Shown piece after piece: positions 34,580-43,172 of a stretch of 64,000 bases of DNA. Origin of the DNA: an uncultured Paludibaculum sp. (GTDB lineage: Bacteria > Acidobacteriota > Terriglobia > Bryobacterales > Bryobacteraceae); NCBI RefSeq assembly GCF_963665245.1, contig NZ_OY762269.1, positions 1,673,501 through 1,737,500 of the forward strand, given 5' to 3'. The notes under the pieces are model-generated. The model made no database searches. It was not told the DNA's origin and saw nothing but the letters and a program-made list of their open reading frames with translations. The translations under genes were made by a program, and so were the position numbers. Each line of letters begins with the position of its first letter. Within the stretch, counting starts at the first letter, position 1.

Positions 34580-36058
34580 ATGTACTCCATCCTTTTTCTG
34601 GCGATCGTGTCTTTTCTCGTGGCGCTGCTGCTCACGCCAGTAGTGCGCGACGTATTCCGACGCGGAGGCATGGTGGATGCGCCGACCGGGGGGCGCAAGA
34701 TCCACACGGAGGCCATTCCCCGGGTGGGCGGCATCGCGATTGCCATTGGGTATGTGGTGGCGTTTTCGGGGCTGCTGCTCTTGCGGTTCAATGGCGGGGC
34801 GGCCGTTTGGCGGGAACTGGACCAGGTGATCCGGCTGTTGCCGGCGGCCGGGCTGATCTTCGCCGTGGGTTTGTACGACGATTTGCGCGGACTCAAGCCG
34901 TGGCCCAAGTTCCTGTTGCAGTTTGCGGCGGCGGGCCTGGCGTTCTGGGGCGGCGTGCGTGTAATGGCACTGCATGGCCATGGGCTCAACACCTGGTGGT
35001 GGAGCATTCCGGTAACACTGTTCTGGCTGGTGTTCTGCACGAACGCGTTCAACCTGATTGACGGAGTGGACGGGCTGGCCACCGGCGTTGGGCTATTCGC
35101 AACCTTGACGACACTAGCGGCCGGTCTGATGCAGGGCAACTATTCGCTGGTTCTGGCCACGGTGCCGCTGGCGGGTGCCATGGCCGGCTTTCTGCGCTAC
35201 AACTTCAATCCCGCATCCATCTTCCTGGGGGACAGCGGCAGTTATACGATTGGGTTCCTCCTGGGCTGCTTCGGGATTCTGTGGAGCCAGAAGGCGGCGA
35301 CGATCCTGGGTATTACGGCTCCGCTCATGGCATTTGCCGTGCCATTGTTAGACACCAGTCTGTCAATTGTCCGACGATTTCTAAGAAGGCAGCCAATTTT
35401 CGGAGCGGACCGAGGGCACATTCATCACAAACTGCTCGACATGGGCATGACGACGCGCCGGGCGGTGCTGGTGTTGTATGGCGCCGCGGGCGTGGGCGCC
35501 GGGTTGGCGCTGATTGGAAGTGCAAGCAGGAATCCGTTTGCCGGGCTGGTGCTGGTGTTGTTCGCCGCGGTGGCCTGGGTGGGGATCCAAAGCCTGGGGT
35601 ATGTCGAGCTGAACATGGCGAGCCGGCTGCTGTTTCGCGGGTCGTTTCGGAGGGTCCTGAATGCGGAGCTCGCGTTACGGTCGGCGCGGTTGCGGCTGAT
35701 GGCAGCGCGATCGGCGGAGGAGTACTGGGCGGGTCTGGACGAGAGCTGCGTGGAGATGGGGTTCCAGGGGTGTAGTTTGCGGGTGGATGGGTTACATTTC
35801 TCGACGGAGGGCGACCACCAGCCGGGGTGGTGGGTGACGGTACCTCTGGGCGAGCGGGGGGAAGTTCAGGTCTGGCACGACTATGCTTCGGACAGGACGG
35901 TGCATATGCTGGCCCCGTTCGCCGAGTTGCTCTGGGCGACCATCGGGCAGTTTGGGGTGGGTGAATGGCCTGGGGATCGGACGGACCGGCACGTGGCCCA
36001 GGCGAAGGCTCGAGCGGCGGCGGTGGCTGGCGGGCGGGACGAGATCGCCCTGGATTGA
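34580..36058 (+). CDS. Polyprenyl-phosphate sugar-1-phosphate transferase, WecA/TagO-like, with extra C-terminal domain
   Basis: 492 aa. The membrane part (about 1-350) is of the MraY/WecA family: 'VDAPTGGRKIHTEAIPRVGG', 'CTNAFNLIDGVDGLATGVGL', 'NFNPASIFLGDSGSYTIGFL' (catalytic Asp region) and the HIHH motif in 'FGADRGHIHHKLLDMG'. WecA-type enzymes start the lipid-linked repeat by adding HexNAc-1-P to undecaprenyl phosphate. About 140 extra C-terminal residues (355-492), soluble and Arg/Trp-rich, are not part of the enzyme family and are unassigned. The next gene is separated by a structured leader and terminator. Confidence 0.9.
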   Translation: MYSILFLAIVSFLVALLLTPVVRDVFRRGGMVDAPTGGRKIHTEAIPRVGGIAIAIGYVVAFSGLLLLRFNGGAAVWRELDQVIRLLPAAGLIFAVGLYDDLRGLKPWPKFLLQFAAAGLAFWGGVRVMALHGHGLNTWWWSIPVTLFWLVFCTNAFNLIDGVDGLATGVGLFATLTTLAAGLMQGNYSLVLATVPLAGAMAGFLRYNFNPASIFLGDSGSYTIGFLLGCFGILWSQKAATILGITAPLMAFAVPLLDTSLSIVRRFLRRQPIFGADRGHIHHKLLDMGMTTRRAVLVLYGAAGVGAGLALIGSASRNPFAGLVLVLFAAVAWVGIQSLGYVELNMASRLLFRGSFRRVLNAELALRSARLRLMAARSAEEYWAGLDESCVEMGFQGCSLRVDGLHFSTEGDHQPGWWVTVPLGERGEVQVWHDYASDRTVHMLAPFAELLWATIGQFGVGEWPGDRTDRHVAQAKARAAAVAGGRDEIALD

Positions 36059-36083
36059 GGAGTGGTGGGGCGAGGCACCGCAG

Positions 36084-36102
36084 CCCCGGCCTTCGGCCGG
36101 GG
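36084..36102 (+). other. UUCG-capped hairpin
   Basis: CCCCGGC-CTTCGG-CCGGGG forms a perfect stem closed by a C(UUCG)G tetraloop, 26 bp after the WecA-like stop. There is no T tract, so it is more likely an mRNA 3'-end or processing structure than an intrinsic terminator. Confidence 0.55.
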
Positions 36103-36116
36103 GATCGAGTCGTTCC

Positions 36117-36192
36117 CAGTCTGTCCAGTTCGGGTTCTGTTTGCGTTGGACATTGGAGACTGACCACAGGGGGACACTGGCCGAGCGTCCCC
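36117..36192 (+). ncRNA. Candidate structured leader RNA before the O-antigen ligase
   Basis: Two stem-loops precede a terminator. In the first, 36117-36122 (CAGTCT) pairs with 36157-36162 (AGACTG) and 36123-36127 (GTCCA) with 36147-36151 (TGGAC), leaving a 5-nt bulge and 19-nt loop. In the second, GGGGAC at 36170-36175 pairs with GTCCCC at 36187-36192, immediately abutting the terminator stem. This looks like an attenuation or riboswitch-style leader. No known riboswitch family was recognised. It could also be the target through which the NusG-like protein enables read-through. Confidence 0.45.
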
Positions 36193-36224
36193 AGGGCTTC
36201 CCTTTGCGGGGGAGGCCCTTTTTG
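36193..36224 (+). terminator. Intrinsic terminator in front of the O-antigen ligase gene
   Basis: Stem AGGGCTTCCC / GGGGAGGCCCT (one T-G wobble), loop TTTGCG, then TTTTTG. It lies directly before the start codon at 36230, so it would block the ligase, gmd and fcl unless read through. Placement inside an EPS operon with a NusG-like gene suggests regulated read-through. Confidence 0.75.
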
Positions 36225-36229
36225 TGTTT

Positions 36230-37651
36230 ATGGGCAATTCGAAGGGAGCTGCGGTGCGCGTTGTTCTACTGGTAGGTCTGGGACTGGTTCTGGCGGCGGG
36301 CGTACTTCTCGAAGGTGGAGTTTGGCCGGCGCAGTGGATCTGGTGCGCGATGGGGGTGGCGGCGCTGTCCATCACCCAAGTAGTGGTGACACGACGGCGG
36401 TCGGTGGCTCCCGACGGTGGAGTGGTTTTGTGGCTGGCTACGGCCCTGGCGGGGTGGATGGTGTTTCAGATGGTTCCGCTGCCTCCAGGACTGGTGGCAG
36501 TGGTCAGCCCCACGCGGGTGGAGGTAGCGCGAGCGGCCGGGGTGCAGGGATGGTTGGCACTGAGCGTGGCTCCGCGGTCGACGTGGGAGTGGCTGGTGAA
36601 CATGCTGCCGGCGCTGGCGGCCTTTCTGATGATGCGGGAGTTGGGGTGGGCATGGCGTGAGCGGATGTGGGTGGCCGCGGCGCCAGTGATTGGAGTGGCG
36701 TGGCTGGAGAGTCTGTTGGGGCTGACGCAGTGGTCTCTTGCTCGGGGGGCGGGCGCGGCGGATTCCTCCGTGGGGACGTATGTGAACCGCAACCACTTCG
36801 CCGGGTTGCTGGAGATGGCGCTGCCGCTGGCGGCGTTGTGGGCGTTGTCGGTGTGGCGGCACGGACGTAGGCGGCATGAGCGGCCGGCCGGTCCAGCGCT
36901 GGCGGCGTGCGGATTGCTCGGCGTAGCGGTGTGTCTGCTGCTGGGGGTGGTGTTCTCGTTGTCGCGGATGGGTTTTATCGCCTCGCTGCTGGGCCTGGTG
37001 GTGGTGGGGGTGTTGGTGATGGGGACGAGCCGGGAGCCGGGGTATGGACGGAAGCGGAGTCTGCGCTGGGTGGCTCCGGTGGTGGTGGTGAGTGTGGGGA
37101 CGGCACTGGCGGCGATCTATCTGCCCACGGACGAACTGATCAGGCGGTTTGCGACGTTCGCGGAGACAGACGATATTTCGAAGGATATGCGGGCGGAGGT
37201 TTGGCGGGATACGCGGGCTTTGATCGCGGCGTATCCGGTGACGGGCAGCGGCCTGGGGACCTATGAGCATGCGTTCCTGCGATACAAGCATGTAGTCCCG
37301 ATGATGACCGTGGATTTCGCGCACAACGACTACCTGCAGGCCCTGGCGGAGTTGGGTGTGGTGGGGGTGACGATCGGGGCAGCGCTGGTGTTGTGGGTGG
37401 GCGTGGGGCTGGTGCGAGTGGTGGTGCTGGAGCCTGGGTCGATGAACTGGACGATGGCGGTGGGCTTGGCCGGGGCATTGAGTACGCTACTGCTGCACAG
37501 TCTGGTGGATTTCAACATGTATATTCCCGCGAACGCGCTGGTGGCGGGGTGGTTGTGCGGGTTGGCGGCCAGCCCGGGGTTGCGGTGGAGGGCTGAGGAA
37601 GAGACACGGAGCAGTAGACGGAAGAAATCCATTCCAGAGAGAGAGGGATAG
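36230..37651 (+). CDS. O-antigen ligase/polymerase family membrane protein
   Basis: 473 aa from ATG 36230 (a GTG at 36224 lies in the terminator tail). It has about 10-12 membrane segments. The conserved periplasmic region contains 'GTYVNRNHFAGLLEMALPLA' (about 185) and 'VTGSGLGTYEHAFLRYKHVV' followed by 'DFAHNDYLQALAELGVVGV' (about 335-380), which is the Wzy_C signature with the key His/Asn/Asp motif. It either ligates or polymerises EPS chains. A truncated paralogue lies 5 kb upstream. The stop (TAG) shares a base with the GTG start of gmd. Confidence 0.87.
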   Translation: MGNSKGAAVRVVLLVGLGLVLAAGVLLEGGVWPAQWIWCAMGVAALSITQVVVTRRRSVAPDGGVVLWLATALAGWMVFQMVPLPPGLVAVVSPTRVEVARAAGVQGWLALSVAPRSTWEWLVNMLPALAAFLMMRELGWAWRERMWVAAAPVIGVAWLESLLGLTQWSLARGAGAADSSVGTYVNRNHFAGLLEMALPLAALWALSVWRHGRRRHERPAGPALAACGLLGVAVCLLLGVVFSLSRMGFIASLLGLVVVGVLVMGTSREPGYGRKRSLRWVAPVVVVSVGTALAAIYLPTDELIRRFATFAETDDISKDMRAEVWRDTRALIAAYPVTGSGLGTYEHAFLRYKHVVPMMTVDFAHNDYLQALAELGVVGVTIGAALVLWVGVGLVRVVVLEPGSMNWTMAVGLAGALSTLLLHSLVDFNMYIPANALVAGWLCGLAASPGLRWRAEEETRSSRRKKSIPEREG

Positions 37652-38688
37652 TGAAGCGAGCATTGATTACTGGGATTACGGGTCAAGACGGATCGTACCT
37701 GACGGAGTTTCTGCTGGCGGCGGGCTATCACGTATCGGGGCTGATCCGGAGGGCGTCGACGTTCAACACCGGGCGGCTAGACCACATTTACGCGGACCCG
37801 CATGACAGCGGATCGCGGCTGAAGCTGCACTTTGGGGACGTAACGGATGGCACGGGGCTGCGGCGTGTGTTGGAGGCGTCGATGCCGGACGAGATCTACA
37901 ATCTGGCGGCGCAGTCGCACGTGAGGGTGAGCTTCGACCAGGCGGAGTACTCGGCGGACGTCGTGGCGACGGGGACGTTGCGGCTGCTGGAGGCGGTGCG
38001 CGACTACAGCGACAATACGGGGCGACGGGTACGGTTCTATCAGGCGGGGTCGTCGGAGATGTTTGGGGCGGCGGCGCCTCCGCAGAGTGAGACGACGGCG
38101 TTTCATCCGCGGAGCCCGTATGCGGTGTCGAAGGTGGCGGCGCATTGGTATGGGGTGAACTATCGCGAGTCGTATGGCTTGTTTGTGTGCAATGGGATTC
38201 TTTTCAATCACGAGTCGCCGCGGCGTGGCGAGACGTTTGTGACCCGCAAGATTACGAGAGCGTTGGCGCGCATCAAGCTGGGGTTGCAGGAGAAGCTGTT
38301 TCTGGGCAATCTGGACGCGAAACGGGATTGGGGGTTTGCCGGCGACTATGTGAAGGCGATGTGGATGATGCTGCAGCAGCCGCAGCCGGACGATTACGTG
38401 GTGGCCACGGGCGAGGCGTATTCGGTGCGGGAGTTCCTGGACGCGGCTTCGGAGGAGTTGGATCTGGACTGGAAGGAAGTGGTGGCGATTGACGAACGGT
38501 ACTTCCGTCCGGCGGAGGTGGATTACCTGATGGGGGATGCGTCGAAGGCGCGGGCGCGGCTGGGCTGGAAGCCCGCGGTGAACTTCCGCGAGTTGGTGAG
38601 AATGATGACGGCTCACGACCTGGAACTGGCACGGCGGGAAGAGACACTGCGGCAGGCGGGTCATGTGGGCGCGACGGTTTTGGGGTAA
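37651..38688 (+). CDS. gmd: GDP-mannose 4,6-dehydratase
   Basis: 345 aa, the family's usual length. NADP-binding Rossmann motif 'GITGQDGSYLTEFLLAAGYH', followed by the Gmd-specific 'GLIRRASTFNTGRLDHIY'. The SDR Tyr-x3-Lys is 'YAVSKVAAHWY' and the product/substrate region is 'NHESPRRGETFVTRKITRAL'. It converts GDP-D-mannose to GDP-4-keto-6-deoxymannose, the first step to GDP-L-fucose. Its GTG start overlaps the ligase stop by one base, and fcl follows after 12 bp. Confidence 0.96.
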   Translation: MKRALITGITGQDGSYLTEFLLAAGYHVSGLIRRASTFNTGRLDHIYADPHDSGSRLKLHFGDVTDGTGLRRVLEASMPDEIYNLAAQSHVRVSFDQAEYSADVVATGTLRLLEAVRDYSDNTGRRVRFYQAGSSEMFGAAAPPQSETTAFHPRSPYAVSKVAAHWYGVNYRESYGLFVCNGILFNHESPRRGETFVTRKITRALARIKLGLQEKLFLGNLDAKRDWGFAGDYVKAMWMMLQQPQPDDYVVATGEAYSVREFLDAASEELDLDWKEVVAIDERYFRPAEVDYLMGDASKARARLGWKPAVNFRELVRMMTAHDLELARREETLRQAGHVGATVLG

Positions 38689-38700
38689 CGGGCGTAGAGC

Positions 38701-39630
38701 ATGAAACCATCCGATTCGATCTTCGTGGCGGGCCACCGTGGTCTGGTTGGTTCGGCGATTGTGCGAGCGCTGGAGGCGGCGGGCTATTCGCGGCTGGTGA
38801 CGGCGTCGCGGAAGGAGACCGACCTGTGTAACCAGGAGGCAGTAGAGCGGTTCTTCGCCGAGCGGCGGCCCGACTATGTGTTCCTGGCGGCCGCGCGCGT
38901 CGGAGGGATCCTGGCCAACGACACTCGGCCGGCCGAGTTTTTGACCGAGAATCTGCAGATTCAGACGAATGTCATTGCGGCGGCGCAGCGGTATGGCGTG
39001 AAGAAGTTGCTGTTCTTGGGGTCGAGCTGCATTTATCCAAAGATGGCTCCGCAGCCGATCGAGGAGCGGCACCTACTGACCGGCCCTTTGGAGCCAACGA
39101 ATCAGTGGTATGCGATTGCCAAGATCGCGGGGCTCAAGATGTGCCAGGCATACCGGCGGCAGTATGGATTCGCGGCCATCAGCCTGATGCCGACCAATCT
39201 ATATGGGCCGGGCGACAACTTCGATTTGCAGTCGTCGCACGTGCTGCCGGCACTGATCCGCAAGTTTCACGAGGCGAAGGTGACGGGCGCGGAAGAGGTG
39301 GTGGTGTGGGGGACAGGTACGCCGAAGCGGGAATTCCTACACGTGGACGATCTTGCGAGCGCCTGTCTGTTCCTGATGGATCACTATGACGAGGAAGAGC
39401 CGGTGAACGTGGGGAGTGGCGAAGAGGTGGAGATCGGGGCGTTGGCCGGGATGGTGAGGCGGGTGGTGGAGTGTGAAGCCCCCATCCGGTTTGACACCTC
39501 GGTGCCGGACGGCACTCCGCGCAAGCTGCTGGACAGCCGCAAACTACGTGAATTGGGCTGGACACCACGGATCGGGCTCGAGCCGGGGCTGCGTGAGACC
39601 TACGCCTGGTACCGGGGGTTGCTGGGCTGA
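38701..39630 (+). CDS. fcl: GDP-L-fucose synthase
   Basis: 309 aa. N-terminal 'FVAGHRGLVGSAIVRALEAA' dinucleotide site; 'KLLFLGSSCIYPKMAPQPI' with the catalytic Ser-Ser-Cys; and the Tyr-x3-Lys 'YAIAKIAGLKMC', all characteristic of GDP-fucose synthase (WcaG/Fcl). It epimerises and reduces the Gmd product to GDP-L-fucose, so the EPS probably contains fucose or a derivative. It ends 8 bp from the convergent YdcF-like gene. Confidence 0.96.
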   Translation: MKPSDSIFVAGHRGLVGSAIVRALEAAGYSRLVTASRKETDLCNQEAVERFFAERRPDYVFLAAARVGGILANDTRPAEFLTENLQIQTNVIAAAQRYGVKKLLFLGSSCIYPKMAPQPIEERHLLTGPLEPTNQWYAIAKIAGLKMCQAYRRQYGFAAISLMPTNLYGPGDNFDLQSSHVLPALIRKFHEAKVTGAEEVVVWGTGTPKREFLHVDDLASACLFLMDHYDEEEPVNVGSGEEVEIGALAGMVRRVVECEAPIRFDTSVPDGTPRKLLDSRKLRELGWTPRIGLEPGLRETYAWYRGLLG

Positions 39631-39638
39631 CAGAATGG

Positions 39639-40388
39639 CTACTTGCCGCGTGCGGCGTAGAAAAGGATGCCGATCCACTCGCGTACGGCGCGTTCGGTTT
39701 TCAACAGTGGTTCGGCTTGGGGCAGGAAGTCCATCATTTCAAGCGGCGCCTGGCGGCGTGCCTGATAGTCACAAGGGAAGGGCAGGGCCTCGACTCCAGC
39801 GCCGCGCATGAGGCGCATTGAGCGGCGCATGTGAAACGCACTGGTGACGAGAATGATGCGTTTCCAGCCGCGCCGGGTCATGAGCTGCCTGATGGTCTCG
39901 GCTTCTCCGGCTGTGTTTTCCACCAGAGCTTCCGGGACGACGACTTGCTCTTGTGTGAGACCCCGGCGTAGGGCTTCGTCGCGCAGGAGGGCGCCCTCAG
40001 TGATCCCGGGCCGCCACCGGATGCGGGCTGCCGTAAACACCACGAAGGGGGCCTTGCCGGCGCGAAACAGTTCGATGCCGCGTTGGAAGCGATCTGACGA
40101 CTCGTTCCATTCCAGGGCCCCGGCGGGGGATTCGGTCCGTACGGATCCACCCAGGACGACGATCGCATCGGCTGATGTGCAGTTCTCCACGCGGATCGGC
40201 GCATAAGCATGCTCAAGCGAGCCGAGTATGCGATCTGAGACGACGTTCATTGAAGATAAGGTGAGGAGGGTGGCTCCTAATCCGCTCAGCCATCGCCTCC
40301 GGCACAGGAGTCCGAGCAGGATGGTTGAGATGCAGAGACCAACTGGCAGGAACGGGATGACGAGTACTTTGTGGGTCCAGAGCGGCAA
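39639..40388 (-). CDS. YdcF/ElyC-family membrane protein (DUF218)
   Basis: 249 aa. Two N-terminal membrane segments (about 8-50) precede the DUF218 domain. Motifs: 'ADAIVVLGGSV', 'RFQRGIELFRAGKAPFVVFT', 'ENTAGEAETIRQLMTRRGWK' and 'ILVTSAFHMRRSMRLM'. Family members include ElyC and SanA, which affect envelope integrity and the lipid-carrier economy; molecular function is not settled. Placement at the end of the EPS block fits a role with polyprenyl-linked sugars, by inference. Confidence 0.88.
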   Translation of the reverse strand: MPLWTHKVLVIPFLPVGLCISTILLGLLCRRRWLSGLGATLLTLSSMNVVSDRILGSLEHAYAPIRVENCTSADAIVVLGGSVRTESPAGALEWNESSDRFQRGIELFRAGKAPFVVFTAARIRWRPGITEGALLRDEALRRGLTQEQVVVPEALVENTAGEAETIRQLMTRRGWKRIILVTSAFHMRRSMRLMRGAGVEALPFPCDYQARRQAPLEMMDFLPQAEPLLKTERAVREWIGILFYAARGK

Positions 40389-40447
40389 GGGGGTTACTCC
40401 GAGGCGTTTGATTTCAGATTAGCGGCGTGGGGGAGGAAATGAGTTAC

Positions 40448-40483
40448 AAAAAAAAGGGTCTGCCCCGAAAGGCAGACCCTTTT
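40448..40483 (-). terminator. Strong intrinsic terminator of the PEP-CTERM gene
   Basis: Perfect 13-bp stem AAAAGGGTCTGCC / GGCAGACCCTTTT with a 6-nt loop, with A-runs on one side and T-runs on the other, so it can work in both directions. On the minus strand it ends in T8 and lies 125 bp after the PEP-CTERM stop. On the plus strand it has only a T4 tract. Confidence 0.88.
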
Positions 40484-40607
40484 GCATAGGGAGAGAAGCG
40501 ATTCACGTCGCTTGGGTTGCTGTTCCGAGGCCGGCTGAGCGCACAATTGGCACGTTAGCCGGCCCCGGGAAGATGCGTCGCGATCTCCCGATCACATCAG
40601 CTCTTCG

Positions 40608-41444
40608 TTACGAGCGCTTGCGGCGCAGAGCGGCTAGAGCCAGCAGACCGGCGCCGAAGAGGGCGTAGGATGCCGGTTCGGGAATGGCCGCGGCGGGTGC
40701 GATGACATCGACGGAAGCGCATCCGCTGTCGGTAGCGCCGACCGAAACGCAGGTGGTGACTGTGTAGTTACCGTAGGCAGCAATGGCGGCGAGGGTGTTC
40801 GCCAGTTGCTCAGCGGGAGTGGCTCCCGCGGCGGCAGATATGTTATAGGCAAAAGCATAGTAGCCGCCTGTATTGAAGAAGCCGTCGACCTGAGTCGACT
40901 GATCTTCACCACTTTGGAGGTAAGTGCTGGTGCCGCTCTGGAACCCCATCTCCTCGAAGTTATAGGTGATGGTGGGATCAGAAGAGTACGCGAGATCGTA
41001 GCCATAGGCTGACTGCAAGGCAGGGACACTGAACGTCTGCGTGATGTGCACATCGCTCATAGAAAACGTCCCGTCCGTCGAAGTGATGGAAAACGGGAAG
41101 TACAGGAACGTGCCCACTTCGCCCGAAAATGCTCCGGTGGGATTCAACGTACCCCTCCAGAGTGGATCGCCATTTGCGCTGTACAGAACCTCGGAGGCGT
41201 TCACCGAGGTGACTTTATTGAACGCCGTGGGGTCGGTGTTGATGTCGCCGCTATCGGCACCGCCAGCCTGCAGTGCGTCCTGCACTGTGGTAGCATACGT
41301 GCCCGATTGCGGATAGGTAGTGCCGTAAGACGGCGACTCACCTGGAAACGAACTCGGCCCGAGAGCCGCATACACGTTGATGGTGATGGTCGCGGCCGGC
41401 ATGGCCAAGGATGCAAGCAAGAGCGCCAAAACAAGTCGAATCAT
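40608..41444 (-). CDS. PEP-CTERM sorting-domain protein
   Basis: 278 aa. Signal peptide at residues 1-18 ('MIRLVLALLLASLAMPAA'), beta-rich Ser/Thr/Gly/Tyr-rich mature part with no recognised domain, and the C-terminal sorting signal 'IPEPASYALFGAGLLALAAL' followed by RRKRS. Exosortase cuts such signals and the proteins go to the EPS or cell surface; this class is typically co-distributed with EPS loci. No exosortase gene is in the window. A GGAGGGG ribosome site precedes the ATG, and the gene is monocistronic with its own terminator. Confidence 0.93.
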   Translation of the reverse strand: MIRLVLALLLASLAMPAATITINVYAALGPSSFPGESPSYGTTYPQSGTYATTVQDALQAGGADSGDINTDPTAFNKVTSVNASEVLYSANGDPLWRGTLNPTGAFSGEVGTFLYFPFSITSTDGTFSMSDVHITQTFSVPALQSAYGYDLAYSSDPTITYNFEEMGFQSGTSTYLQSGEDQSTQVDGFFNTGGYYAFAYNISAAAGATPAEQLANTLAAIAAYGNYTVTTCVSVGATDSGCASVDVIAPAAAIPEPASYALFGAGLLALAALRRKRS

Positions 41445-41601
41445 GAATTCACCCCTCCCGAACGAAATTTCCGAAAGTCTCTATTCGTCCTGCGATACAG
41501 GATGCAACGGATCTCGGCATCCTCAGATTGACTATCTGTAGGACCCCATCCGCTGCCCGAAACAGCCCCGCCTCCTCAGGCCTGGGGCAGACCTCAATCA
41601 A

Positions 41602-41631
41602 CCTCTCCCGTCTCACTGGAGACAGGAGAGG
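41602..41631 (-). terminator. Hairpin after the FecR-like gene
   Basis: CCTCTCC/GGAGAGG enclosing GTCTC/GAGAC with one mismatch and a 4-nt ACTG loop, 10 bp beyond the stop codon on the minus strand. The T tract is weak (TTGATTG), so it may be a weak terminator or a 3' stabiliser. Confidence 0.5.
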
Positions 41632-41640
41632 CAACTGAAA

Positions 41641-42117
41641 CTACCGTCGTCGTCGGCTGATCGGTGGCGGTGCGTTAACAACTGCCGCAGCGAACTCCGT
41701 GGCGGATACAGCCACAGGGCTAGCTGTCGATGGCAGTGCGAATTGTCCAGTGGGACTCGCGGTCGGCACGCCCCGGCTACCTTCGAAGAGTTGTACCGAG
41801 CTTCCTGGTCTAAATGAATAAGCTCCGCCGCCAGACAATACGCGAACGGCGACGCTTGAGCCTCTGGTTTCCACTCTCGCCAGGGAGCGTGGAGACAGGG
41901 TAACGCTGCTTCCATCTCTAAACCGCAGCACGGTGGATGCGTTTCCGGCCTGGATTTCGTCGCCCGACATAACGGGGTACGATGGTACGCCAGCGACTGG
42001 CGCCATCGATCCCTTGAGCGAGAAATCTTTACCGCTCGATACGGACGCCACGGGACCTGCGGCCCAGGCCGTCAGTCCAGCGGTCGTTAGCAGTACTATA
42101 CCTGCCATTTTGCGCAT
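41641..42117 (-). CDS. Small exported FecR-domain-like protein
   Basis: 158 aa from ATG 42117, which has AAGGAGG 8 bp upstream; an in-frame ATG at 42186 lacks one. Signal peptide at residues 1-20 ('MRKMAGIVLLTTAGLTAWAA'). The core 'MSGDEIQAGNASTVLRFRDG' then 'SSVTLSPRSLARVE' is the FecR/LPS-assembly beta-solenoid pattern. It ends in a Pro/Arg tail 'NAPPPISRRRR'. FecR-like secreted proteins of this kind are often surface or EPS-associated, with unknown activity. Confidence 0.78.
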   Translation of the reverse strand: MRKMAGIVLLTTAGLTAWAAGPVASVSSGKDFSLKGSMAPVAGVPSYPVMSGDEIQAGNASTVLRFRDGSSVTLSPRSLARVETRGSSVAVRVLSGGGAYSFRPGSSVQLFEGSRGVPTASPTGQFALPSTASPVAVSATEFAAAVVNAPPPISRRRR

Positions 42118-42180
42118 CGACACGTCCTCCTTATAGTCAGAATAAACTGCAGTCTCAATCTTACGGTTCGAAGGGCGAAG

Positions 42181-42223
42181 CTGCAAGATATAAATTGCAG
42201 ATTCTAAAGACTTTAGTGTCTTT
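42181..42223. promoter_or_regulatory. Two adjacent palindromes upstream of the FecR-like gene
   Basis: CTGCAA-N8-TTGCAG (42181-42200) and AAAGAC-N6-GTCTTT (42206-42223), each with perfect 6-bp arms, in an AT-rich stretch 64-106 bp before the FecR-like start. They look like operator or promoter-proximal dyads. No binding factor can be named. Confidence 0.4.
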
Positions 42224-42295
42224 CAAATGTCATACGGTTGGTAACCGGATGGCGTCCTTCCAACCGAATCATGCACTTCGGCGCAAAGGGGGCTA

Positions 42296-43057
42296 CTACC
42301 AGAACTGGTACCAGGGTTTGCGCCGTGTCGGCGCAACCATTGGACCGGGATCCAGCGGCCGTCCTTCCACGACACTGCGTGGGTTCATGTCGACCAGAAG
42401 ATCTGCGTAATCAGGGCCGTAACGCTGTGTGACGTAGTTGCGGGCGAGATCCAGCCGCGGAGGGCGCCGCTTGATATCGTGGCCGTCGCTGGCGATGAAG
42501 TGAACGAGGCCGGCGTCCAGTAGACGAATACAACATCGGTGCGCTTCGGGCCCGAACTGCCCCAATATGCTCTGGGCCGTGATCTGGAGAAAACTACCGT
42601 TCTCCACCCATTGTGTCAGCCGTTTGATGTTCTTTACCAAGTGTGGGTTGCGTTCTGGATGCGTGACGATTGGCACCAGTCCGGCTGACTGGAGTTCGGA
42701 GAAGATCTGCTCAGTGGAACTCATGATCAGGACGTCCGAGAACTCCACCAGCAGGTAACCGCTTCCATTGATGGAGTATTTGTGTGGGGTGTCCAGCGCC
42801 AGACGGATGTTCTCGTAGCTGAGGTGGAAATCGCAGCCCCGGTGGATCCGCAGGCTCGGCCCAATCAGCCGCTGAACCTGTTCCAGTCGCTGGTCCACCA
42901 GTTTCGCGTCGTAATGATACTGGCTGTCGGCGTGAGGGCTGGCGACAATGTCCGTCGTGCCACAGGCGACGGCCATGTTTGCCATAGCCAAGCTGTCATC
43001 CAGGGTGCGTGCCCCGTCATCCATTCCAAACAGGATGTGCGAGTGAATGTCGACCAC
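42296..43057 (-). CDS. CpsB/CapC-type tyrosine-protein phosphatase (PHP family)
   Basis: 253 aa. PHP metal-binding motif at the N-terminus 'MVDIHSHILFGMDDGARTLD', then 'DIVASPHADSQYHYDA', 'IHRGCDFHLSY', 'IVTHPERNPHL' and 'FIASDGHDIKRRPP'. These give the His/Asp cluster of manganese-dependent CpsB/Wzb-equivalent phosphatases. Its substrate in this family is the tyrosine-phosphorylated tail of the BY-kinase, here the Wzc-like protein at 10.5-13.1 kb. It is therefore probably the missing phosphatase of the EPS system, although 29 kb away from the kinase. Confidence 0.9.
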   Translation of the reverse strand: MVDIHSHILFGMDDGARTLDDSLAMANMAVACGTTDIVASPHADSQYHYDAKLVDQRLEQVQRLIGPSLRIHRGCDFHLSYENIRLALDTPHKYSINGSGYLLVEFSDVLIMSSTEQIFSELQSAGLVPIVTHPERNPHLVKNIKRLTQWVENGSFLQITAQSILGQFGPEAHRCCIRLLDAGLVHFIASDGHDIKRRPPRLDLARNYVTQRYGPDYADLLVDMNPRSVVEGRPLDPGPMVAPTRRKPWYQFW

Positions 43058-43172
43058 GACTCCAGTCTAGCCGCCCGACCCAACATGCAGCCATCAAACG
43101 CGTACGACATTCGCCCGTCAAAAGGAGGACGGCCGGGCCGCTGCAGATCAATCCGCCGCTGGCACGGCCACT

